From: Merdicola sp048393175 | Lineage (GTDB): Bacteria; Bacillota; Clostridia; TANB77; CAG-508 | Assembly (NCBI GenBank): GCA_048393175.1 | Contig: DBFJJM010000021.1 | Span: 1-11,595, forward strand | Direction of reading: 5' to 3' | DNA: 11,595 nucleotides | Shown here: piece by piece, positions 6,038-11,595 of the stretch | How the letters are laid out: each line of letters begins with the position of its first letter | Numbering within the stretch: the first letter of the stretch is position 1 | The notes under the pieces: model-generated | The model's database searches: none | Seen by the model: the letters and a program-made list of their open reading frames with translations, nothing else | Told to the model about the DNA's origin: nothing | Made by a program: the position numbers and the translations under genes

Positions 6038-8404
6038 ATGAAACAGAAAAAAGAAGAACAAGTAACGGATAAAAAACGATTTTATCCAAACATACTAAAA
6101 GGATTAAGCTATAGTCAAATAGAGCAAAGGAAAACAGAAGGTCTTGTCAATTATGATACTTCTTTTCCCAGTAAAAGTATTAAATCTATTTTATTAGAAA
6201 ATATTTTTACTCTTTTTAATTTGATTAATATTGCATTAGCAATTGCTGTATTTTTAGTTGGTTCATATAAAAACATGCTTTTTTTAGGTATCGTTATTTG
6301 TAATACCCTAATTAGCATTGTTCAAGAAATCCGTTCTAAAAAAGCAGTAGACAAATTAGCGATTCTTTCTGCTGCACAAGTAAAAGTAATACGAGAGGGA
6401 GAAGAAGAGTTACTTGGAATCAATGAATTAGTTTTAGATGATTTAGTAATTTTGCAAACAGGAGACCAAATTGTAGCAGATTGCTTGTTACAACAAGGAG
6501 AAATAGAAGTAAATGAATCCTTTATTACCGGAGAGCCAGATGCGATTAGTAAGAAACAACATGACCTTTTACGTTCAGGAAGTTATGTAGTAAGTGGAAA
6601 AGCAATAGCTAAAATTGAACATATTGGAGAAGAAAATTATGCAGCTCAAATTTCAAAAGGAGCAAAATATGTTAAAAAGTTAAAATCAGAAATTATGACA
6701 TCGGTAAGAGAAGTGATTCGAACTGTTTCTATTATTATCATTCCAGTAGGTACTTTTTTGTTACTTCACCAATTAGATATTGTAGGAAATAGTATTGAGC
6801 AAGCAGTCGTTAATACGGTAGCTGCTTTAATTGGAATGATACCAGAAGGCTTAGTATTATTAACTAGTACTGTTCTTGCAGTAAGCACCATACGTTTAGC
6901 AAGAAAGAAGGTATTAGTTCAAGATTTATATTGTATTGAAATGTTAGCAAGAGTGGATACTCTTTGTTTGGATAAAACAGGAACTTTGACACAAGGAAAA
7001 ATGGAAGTAAGTAATCTTTACATAAAAAGAGGAACACAGCAAGAAGTAGAAGAAATATTGGCAAATATAGCCAAAGCCTCAGAAGATGAAAATGTAACCA
7101 TTGAGGCAATAAGACGAACTTATCAGCCGAAAGAAAGTTGGCTAGTAAAACAAAAAATAGCTTTTTCTTCTGCTAAAAAATGGTCTGGGATAGAATTTGA
7201 AAAACAGGGAACCTATGTGATAGGAGCTCCTGAGTTTGTATTAGAAAAAGGAGAATATCAGAAGTATCAAAAGGAAGTCGAAAATTGGGCAAAGGAAAGC
7301 CGTGTTTTAGTATTAGTTCACTGCTGCGATTCTTTTCAAGAAAAACAGTTACCAAAAGTAAATCAAGTAATTGCTTTTCTACAATTGCAAGATACGATTC
7401 GTAAAGAAGCGAAACGTACTTTAAAATATTTTAAAAAACAAGAGGTAGATATAAAACTAATTTCAGGAGATAATCCTATTACTGTTTCTGCTATTGCCAA
7501 GAGAGTAGGAATGGAACAATATGATTCCTATTTAGATGTTTCTAATTTAACACAGGAAGAATTAAAAAAAGTAGCAGAGCAATATACCATCTTTGGTAGA
7601 GTATCTCCTATGCAAAAACAACTATTAATTCAAGCTTTAAAAGAAAAAGGACATACTGTTGCTATGACAGGGGATGGCGTTAATGATGTTTTAGCATTAA
7701 AAGAAGCGGATTGTAGTATTGCTATAGCTAGTGGAACCGATGCAGCAAGAAATGTTTCACAATTAGTGTTGCTAAATTCTGACTTTCAATCTATGCCCAA
7801 AGTAGTAGAAGAAGGAAGAAGAAGTATCAATAATTTGCAAAGGTCTGCCTCTTTATTTTTAGTAAAAACAGTGTATTCTACGATTCTTGCTATTTTGTTT
7901 ATTTTTCTTGATATACGCTATCCTTTTATCCCAATTCAGCTTACTTTAATCAGTGTGTTTGCGATTGGAATTCCGTCTTTTATTTTAGCATTAGAGCCAA
8001 ATCATGAGCGTGTTAAAGGAAAATTTATTTATAACGTAATAGCAAAATCTTTTCCAGCTGCTATTACTATTGTACTAAATATTTTTTTAGTCGTAATAGC
8101 AAGCAAGATATTTAACCTTACTTTTGAGCAATATTCAAGTATTTGTGTCGTATTAACAGCCTTAACAGAATTTACATTACTATATAAGATTTGTATTCCA
8201 TTTAATATCATACGAAAGATTTTATTCATTACTATGCTTATGTGCTTTTTTGTATGTTGTATGATGATGAGACAGTTTTTCTTTATTTCTGCTCTTACTT
8301 GGAATTTAGCCTTTATTATAATAGGACTTGCTTGTCTTTCTTTAGCGTTATTTCTTACTTTGTATTATATAGCAGAAAAGGTTTTTAGCAAGAAAAAGGT
8401 TTAG
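6038..8404 (+). CDS. P-type cation-transporting ATPase, CtpE-like
   Basis: A 788-residue P-type ATPase that moves a cation across the membrane by a phosphorylated-aspartate cycle. Visible landmarks are an actuator-domain TGEP at 164-167, the M4 metal-site motif PEGL at 269-272, the phosphorylation motif DKTGTLT beginning at D312, a short nucleotide-binding domain with GAPE at 396-399 in place of the usual KGAPE, and the hinge TGDGVND at 544-550. Membrane helices lie at about 55-95, 227-290 and 595-785 (six C-terminal helices). Length, short N-domain, and segments such as VQEIRSKKAVDKLAIL and GSYVVSGKA follow mycobacterial CtpE (about 797 residues), a calcium transporter. Calcium or a related divalent cation is therefore the best guess. 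The subfamily call rests on recalled similarity and the substrate is inferred. The gene is a single unit with its own promoter and no metal riboswitch. Confidence 0.88.
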   Translation: MKQKKEEQVTDKKRFYPNILKGLSYSQIEQRKTEGLVNYDTSFPSKSIKSILLENIFTLFNLINIALAIAVFLVGSYKNMLFLGIVICNTLISIVQEIRSKKAVDKLAILSAAQVKVIREGEEELLGINELVLDDLVILQTGDQIVADCLLQQGEIEVNESFITGEPDAISKKQHDLLRSGSYVVSGKAIAKIEHIGEENYAAQISKGAKYVKKLKSEIMTSVREVIRTVSIIIIPVGTFLLLHQLDIVGNSIEQAVVNTVAALIGMIPEGLVLLTSTVLAVSTIRLARKKVLVQDLYCIEMLARVDTLCLDKTGTLTQGKMEVSNLYIKRGTQQEVEEILANIAKASEDENVTIEAIRRTYQPKESWLVKQKIAFSSAKKWSGIEFEKQGTYVIGAPEFVLEKGEYQKYQKEVENWAKESRVLVLVHCCDSFQEKQLPKVNQVIAFLQLQDTIRKEAKRTLKYFKKQEVDIKLISGDNPITVSAIAKRVGMEQYDSYLDVSNLTQEELKKVAEQYTIFGRVSPMQKQLLIQALKEKGHTVAMTGDGVNDVLALKEADCSIAIASGTDAARNVSQLVLLNSDFQSMPKVVEEGRRSINNLQRSASLFLVKTVYSTILAILFIFLDIRYPFIPIQLTLISVFAIGIPSFILALEPNHERVKGKFIYNVIAKSFPAAITIVLNIFLVVIASKIFNLTFEQYSSICVVLTALTEFTLLYKICIPFNIIRKILFITMLMCFFVCCMMMRQFFFISALTWNLAFIIIGLACLSLALFLTLYYIAEKVFSKKKV

Positions 8405-8406
8405 CC

Positions 8407-8435
8407 TTGTGTTTTTAAAAAAACTATGATATAAT
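8407..8435 (+). promoter_or_regulatory. Promoter of the DEAD-box helicase gene
   Basis: TTGTGT (8407-8412), a 17-base spacer, and TATAAT (8430-8435) preceded by TGA (extended -10). Transcription would begin near 8442, about 100 bases before the helicase ATG and upstream of the hairpin at 8472-8509. No other promoter is seen between that hairpin and the gene. Confidence 0.75.
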
Positions 8436-8445
8436 AGATTACATA

Positions 8446-8509
8446 AAATTTGTTTTTCCAAATAGAAATTCATCCAGGAGCAAATTTATCATCTGTTTCT
8501 GGATTTTTT
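8446..8509 (+). promoter_or_regulatory. Candidate transcription attenuator in the helicase leader
   Basis: A terminator stem pairs 8472-8482 with 8494-8504 (ATCCAGGAGCA with TGTTTCTGGAT, 11 pairs including 2 G-U), followed by six T (8504-8509). An alternative stem pairs 8446-8457 (AAATTTGTTTTT) with 8476-8487 (AGGAGCAAATTT), 12 pairs including 3 G-U, and would occupy the 5' arm of the terminator. Because the promoter lies upstream, the terminator is inside the helicase transcript. The pairings are seen directly; regulation is inferred. The simpler alternative is that the hairpin only ends transcription from the ATPase gene. Confidence 0.6.
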
Positions 8510-8540
8510 ATGCAAAAAAACGACTAAAAAAGGGGTATAT

Positions 8541-10103
8541 ATGAACGATAAAAAAATAAAATTTGAAGAATTTGCTTTGTCAGAAGAAGTGAAAAAAGCG
8601 TTACAAGAATATGGGTATCAGGAGGCGACTTCTATTCAGCAGCAATCTATTCCTGTCCTTTTAGAGGGGAAAGATATCATTGGTCAATCGAAAACAGGAA
8701 CGGGTAAAACTGCTTCTTATAGTTTACCTATGATTGAAAAAATTACGGTAAAAGACAATCAAGTGCAAGCTATTATTCTATGTCCTACAAGAGAATTAGC
8801 AATGCAAGTTTCAGAAGAAATGAAAAAATTTACAAAATATAAAAAACAACTAAAATTCTTAGCTGTTTATGGAGGACAGTCTATTGAAACCCAAATAAGG
8901 GAATTAAAAAGAGGGGTTCATATTGTAATTGGTACACCAGGAAGAGTATTAGACCATATGAGAAGAAAAACATTAAATTTAAATGCTATTAAAATGGTAG
9001 TATTAGATGAAGCAGATGAAATGCTAAACATGGGATTTGAAGAAGATATGGAAGCTATTTTAAAAGAAACACCGAAAGAAAGGCAGACCGCTCTATTTTC
9101 TGCTACAATGAATCCTAGAATTTTAAAGATAGCAAAGAAATATTTAGTAGAGCCAAAAACGATTAAAATTCCTTCTGAAGAACTTACCGTAAATAACATT
9201 GAGCAAATTACCATTAGCATGAAACAAGCAATGAAAAATGTGACTTTAATGCGTTTAATAGAGGTATATCATCCACAAAAGGCAATTGTATTTTGTAATA
9301 CGAAACGTAAAGTAGACGATTTAGTAGAAGTATTAAAATCAAATGGCTATTTAACAGAAGCGATTCACGGTGATATGAAACAATCACAAAGGGAACGCAT
9401 TATGAAAAATATGAAAAAGGGAGATTTTCAAATTCTAGTAGCAACCGATGTTGTAGCAAGAGGAATTGATATTCAGCAAGTAGAATTAGTGGTAAATTAT
9501 GATATTCCACAAGAAGAAGAATATTATGTACATCGTATTGGGAGAACAGGACGAAATGGGGAAAAGGGAAAAGCAATTACCTTTGTAGTAGGAAAAGAAA
9601 CAAGAAAAATGTTAGAAATTAAGCGTTATTCGAAAGCAAAAATGAAAGAAGGTAAAATTCCTACTTTAGAAGAAATTCACAAAATTAAGCAGAACAAAAT
9701 GGTATCTAAAATAGAACAAGTAATACAGGAAAAAGAGTTTTCTCATTTGGAAATTTTAGATGAGCTATTAGAAAAATATGAGATGAAAGAAATTGCACAA
9801 GGACTTCTTACCCTTGTATGTGGGAAAGAAACAAAAACGTCAAAAGAAGTATTGAAGAAGAAAAATGAAGCGGTTAAATTATTCTTTAATTTGGGAAAAA
9901 AAGATGATATAAAAGTAAAAGATTTCGTCGGAAGTATTTCTGCAAATTGTGGTATTTCTGGTTCCGATATCGGGAAAGTAAATCTTCTAGATAAATTTAC
10001 TTTTGTAGAAATTCCAAGTCAATATGTAACCGATATTTTAGAAGGAATGAAAGGAAAACAAATCAAGGGAAAAGACTGTAAAGTAGAAATTGCTAATGGT
10101 TAA
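8541..10103 (+). CDS. DEAD-box ATP-dependent RNA helicase with DbpA-type RNA-binding domain
   Basis: A 520-residue RNA helicase that unwinds RNA duplexes in ribosome assembly or mRNA turnover. The motifs are complete: a Q-motif near 8-33, motif I SKTGTGKT at 50-57, PTRELAMQ (Ia), TPGR (Ib), DEAD at 156-159, SAT at 187-189, ARGID at 306-310 and HRIGRTGR at 331-338. The C-terminal 75 residues (about 445-517, with LFFNLGKKDD and GISGSDIGKV) form the DbpA/CsdA RNA-recognition domain. In DbpA this domain binds 23S rRNA hairpin 92; in the CsdA/CshA group it supports cold-shock RNA unwinding. A linker of about 60 residues separates it from the helicase core. Exact orthology (DbpA, CshA or DeaD) is not decidable by eye, so no symbol is given. 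The start ATG at 8541 follows AGGGG at 8531-8535. Expression probably depends on the leader hairpins at 8446-8509. Confidence 0.95.
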   Translation: MNDKKIKFEEFALSEEVKKALQEYGYQEATSIQQQSIPVLLEGKDIIGQSKTGTGKTASYSLPMIEKITVKDNQVQAIILCPTRELAMQVSEEMKKFTKYKKQLKFLAVYGGQSIETQIRELKRGVHIVIGTPGRVLDHMRRKTLNLNAIKMVVLDEADEMLNMGFEEDMEAILKETPKERQTALFSATMNPRILKIAKKYLVEPKTIKIPSEELTVNNIEQITISMKQAMKNVTLMRLIEVYHPQKAIVFCNTKRKVDDLVEVLKSNGYLTEAIHGDMKQSQRERIMKNMKKGDFQILVATDVVARGIDIQQVELVVNYDIPQEEEYYVHRIGRTGRNGEKGKAITFVVGKETRKMLEIKRYSKAKMKEGKIPTLEEIHKIKQNKMVSKIEQVIQEKEFSHLEILDELLEKYEMKEIAQGLLTLVCGKETKTSKEVLKKKNEAVKLFFNLGKKDDIKVKDFVGSISANCGISGSDIGKVNLLDKFTFVEIPSQYVTDILEGMKGKQIKGKDCKVEIANG

Positions 10104-10119
10104 AATGAAAAGGCAAAAA

Positions 10120-10145
10120 AAGAAAAATGAATTGTCATTTTTCTT
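10120..10145. terminator. AT-rich hairpin after the helicase gene
   Basis: AAGAAAAATGA (10120-10130) pairs perfectly with TCATTTTTCTT (10135-10145) around a 4-base loop. With a low-GC stem and no T-run after it, it is at best a weak terminator. It begins 16 bases after the helicase stop and overlaps the -35 box of the next promoter by two bases. Confidence 0.4.
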
Positions 10146-10172
10146 GACATCTTACATAAAGTATAATATAAA
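10144..10172 (+). promoter_or_regulatory. Promoter of the riboswitch-controlled ATPase gene
   Basis: A perfect consensus TTGACA (10144-10149), a 17-base spacer and TATAAA (10167-10172). A perfect TATAAT also lies at 10162-10167, but its spacing to TTGACA is only 12, so the first pairing is preferred. The transcript would start near 10179, some 35 bases before the riboswitch core. Confidence 0.75.
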
Positions 10173-10213
10173 TAAAGAATCTTTTTGCACTGCCTATCAA
10201 AACTACAGTACAA

Positions 10214-10286
10214 ACTGAGCAGACGGGTAAAAAGCCTAGTCGGGCCGTAACGGGCAACAGAGTGTAAGTATCACCTGTGGGACAGT
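10214..10286 (+). ncRNA. NiCo riboswitch (Ni2+/Co2+-sensing aptamer)
   Basis: The conserved core of the NiCo class is present in order: ACTGAGCAG (10214-10222), GTCGGGC (10239-10245), a short CCG/CGG stem around TAA (10245-10253), GGCAACAGA (10253-10261), and CCTGTGGGACAGT (10274-10286). The closing helix pairs the ACTG at the start with CAGT at the end. NiCo riboswitches bind Ni2+ or Co2+ cooperatively at a four-way junction and turn on metal export genes. The 3' strand of the aptamer is shared with the terminator at 10274-10306, so metal binding should block terminator formation: an ON switch. It sits directly before a P-type ATPase, which fits metal efflux. Recognition is from memory of published NiCo sequences. 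Confidence 0.92.
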
Positions 10287-10306
10287 AGTAGTTCCACAGG
10301 TTTTTT
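10274..10306 (+). terminator. Riboswitch expression-platform terminator
   Basis: CCTGTGGGAC (10274-10283) pairs with GTTCCACAGG (10291-10300) around the 7-base loop AGTAGTA, followed by six T (10301-10306). Its 5' arm is the last conserved block of the NiCo aptamer, so folding of the metal-bound aptamer and of the terminator exclude each other. Confidence 0.92.
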
Positions 10307-10335
10307 GTACCTAAAATACAAAAGGAGGAAACGTG

Positions 10336-11595
10336 ATGAAATCATTAGAAAATGGTCTTACGACAGAGGAAGTCATAACAAGACAAAAACAATATGGAAA
10401 AAATGAACTTGTTTCTCAGAAAAAGAAACCATTTCTTTTTAAGCTGTTAGAAATTTTGGCAGAGCCTATGTTTATATTACTAATTGTAGCAGCTGTAATT
10501 TATTTTTTCTTAGGAGAACCAAGAGATGGAAGCATTATGCTTATTTTTGTTTTTGCTATGATTGGAATTGATGTTTGGCAAGAATGGAAAACAGATAAAA
10601 CATTAAATGCCTTAAAAGATTTGTCTACCCCTCATTGTTTTGTTATGCGTAATGGACAAAAGCAGGAAATTCATAGTAAAGACTTAGTTCCGGATGATAT
10701 TTTATTTCTAGAAGAAGGAATGAAGATTCCGGCAGATGGAAAGTTACTAAAAGCAAATGATTTATGTGTAGATGAATCTACTCTTACAGGAGAAGCAGAA
10801 GCGGTATGGAAAACACTACAAGAGGAGAAAACACAGGATTATTGGAAAAAAGATTATTGTTATGCAGGTACATTAGTATTACAAGGAACAGCTACTATTT
10901 TAGTAGAGAAAATAGGAACGCAAACAGAATATGGAAAGATTGGAAAAAATATTGTAGAAGCACCAGATAGACCTACTCCTTTAGAAAGACAAACCAGTCA
11001 TTTAGTAAAAACTTGTGCTATGATTGCTATCATTTTAATGCTATTAGTTGGTGTTTTTACCTTTTTAGAAATGTCTGGAGTGCCTTTTAAACAACGCATG
11101 ATTCAAAGTATTTTGTCTGGTATTACATTAGCAATGGCTATGATTCCAGAAGAGTTTCCCGTTATCCTTACCGTCTTTTTATCGATGGGGGCATGGAGAC
11201 TTGCTAAAAAAAATTCTTTGGTTCATCGTTTAAGCTCAGTAGAAACATTAGGAGAAATCTCGGTTCTTTGTGTCGATAAAACAGGAACGATTACACAAAA
11301 TGAAATGAAAGTACAAGAAATTTGGAGTCAAGTAGAAGAAAAAGAGTGTTTAGAAACAATGGGGCTAGCTTGTGAAATTGAAACATATGACCCAATGGAA
11401 AAGGCGATGCTAACTTTTTGTGAAAGCAACCAGATTTTAAGACAGAATCTTTTTTCTGGAGCGTTATTGAAAGAATATTCTTTTTCAAATGAACAGAAAA
11501 GAATGGGGCATATATGGCAGCAGGGAGGAAAATTCATTCTTGCTGCAAAGGGCTCTCCAGAAGGGATTTTACCACTTTGTCAAATGGAAGAAGGA
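10336..11595 (+). CDS. NiCo-riboswitch-controlled P-type cation ATPase (3' end cut by window)
   Basis: The first 420 residues of a P-type ATPase; the frame is open to the window edge. Landmarks are two helices at about 41-80, actuator motif TGEA at 151-154, M3 near 228-250, the M4 motif PEEFP at 271-275, the phosphorylated D314 in DKTGTIT, and KGSPE at 405-409 in the nucleotide domain. The overall plan is the P2 (calcium-ATPase-like) type with no N-terminal heavy-metal domain, but PEEFP replaces the PEGLP of calcium pumps, placing an extra acidic residue at the membrane metal site. With the upstream NiCo riboswitch, the likely role is export of Ni2+ and/or Co2+. AGGAGG at 10323-10328 serves the ATG at 10336; an in-frame GTG at 10333 is adjacent but less well spaced. 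Substrate is inferred from regulation; the ATPase call is certain. Missing: hinge GDGxND and C-terminal helices. Confidence 0.93.
   Translation, partial: MKSLENGLTTEEVITRQKQYGKNELVSQKKKPFLFKLLEILAEPMFILLIVAAVIYFFLGEPRDGSIMLIFVFAMIGIDVWQEWKTDKTLNALKDLSTPHCFVMRNGQKQEIHSKDLVPDDILFLEEGMKIPADGKLLKANDLCVDESTLTGEAEAVWKTLQEEKTQDYWKKDYCYAGTLVLQGTATILVEKIGTQTEYGKIGKNIVEAPDRPTPLERQTSHLVKTCAMIAIILMLLVGVFTFLEMSGVPFKQRMIQSILSGITLAMAMIPEEFPVILTVFLSMGAWRLAKKNSLVHRLSSVETLGEISVLCVDKTGTITQNEMKVQEIWSQVEEKECLETMGLACEIETYDPMEKAMLTFCESNQILRQNLFSGALLKEYSFSNEQKRMGHIWQQGGKFILAAKGSPEGILPLCQMEEG

Noticed and set aside
8510..8527. Mini-ORF MQKND just before the helicase, considered as a leader peptide
   Set aside because: It is five codons long, without a ribosome binding site, and starts right at the end of the terminator T-run; probably chance.
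8918..9220. 100-codon minus-strand frame inside the helicase gene
   Set aside because: It is antisense to the DEAD motif region and has no independent support.
10214..10306. Considered other metal riboswitches (yybP-ykoY manganese, M-box) or a T-box
   Set aside because: The ordered blocks ACTGAGCAG, GTCGGGC, GGCAACAGA and CTGTGGGACAGT are those of the NiCo class; the hallmarks of the others are absent.
11291..11537. Two minus-strand frames near the window end
   Set aside because: They lie opposite the open + strand ATPase frame, which continues with DKTGT and KGSPE motifs to the edge.
1..11595. CRISPR repeats, insertion sequences, tRNA or rRNA genes
   Set aside because: No regularly spaced repeats, no transposase or flanking terminal repeats, and no cloverleaf or rRNA-like stretches were recognised.

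Overview
The window is AT-rich DNA (roughly 30% GC by eye). It has strong AGGAGG-type ribosome binding sites, extended -10 promoters, and TTG/GTG starts beside ATG starts. This fits a low-GC Firmicute, most likely an anaerobic Clostridia/Lachnospirales-like bacterium; the assignment rests on style and gene content, not a database match. All intact genes lie on the + strand. No IS element, CRISPR array, rRNA or tRNA was seen.

Layout. Positions 1-386 are non-coding with two hairpins. Positions 387-1148 encode an HNH nuclease-fold protein with an unrecognised C-terminal half. Positions 1149-1852 are mostly decayed DNA. They hold a good terminator hairpin and, on the minus strand, a broken RelE/YafQ-type toxin gene whose conserved C-terminal half is separated from the upstream part by one extra base. 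Next comes an ABC exporter operon of the BcrA/LanF type (1853-4202, ATPase and permease overlapping by 8 bases) closed by a perfect hairpin. An MFS transporter (4314-5606) follows. Then comes a very small helix-turn-helix-like gene (5692-5895) of clearly higher GC than its neighbours, with its own strong promoter and terminator.

The right half is dominated by metal-ion P-type ATPases and RNA-based regulation. A CtpE-like P-type ATPase (6038-8404) is followed by a DEAD-box RNA helicase with a DbpA-type RNA-binding tail (8541-10103). The helicase promoter lies upstream of an intrinsic terminator, which implies a leader attenuator, and a competing antiterminator pairing can be drawn. Past the helicase is a clear NiCo (Ni2+/Co2+) riboswitch (10214-10286). 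Its 3' side is shared with a terminator, and it controls a second P-type ATPase (10336 to the window end, truncated) that carries PEEFP in M4 instead of PEGL(P).

How the genes work together: most intact genes are membrane exporters (ABC, MFS, two P-type ATPases) in separate transcription units. The firmest functional statement is that Ni/Co should induce the second ATPase. The best candidates for something less described are the helicase leader, the high-GC mini-gene, and the HNH protein's C-terminal domain. I did not find a clear multi-gene novel system.
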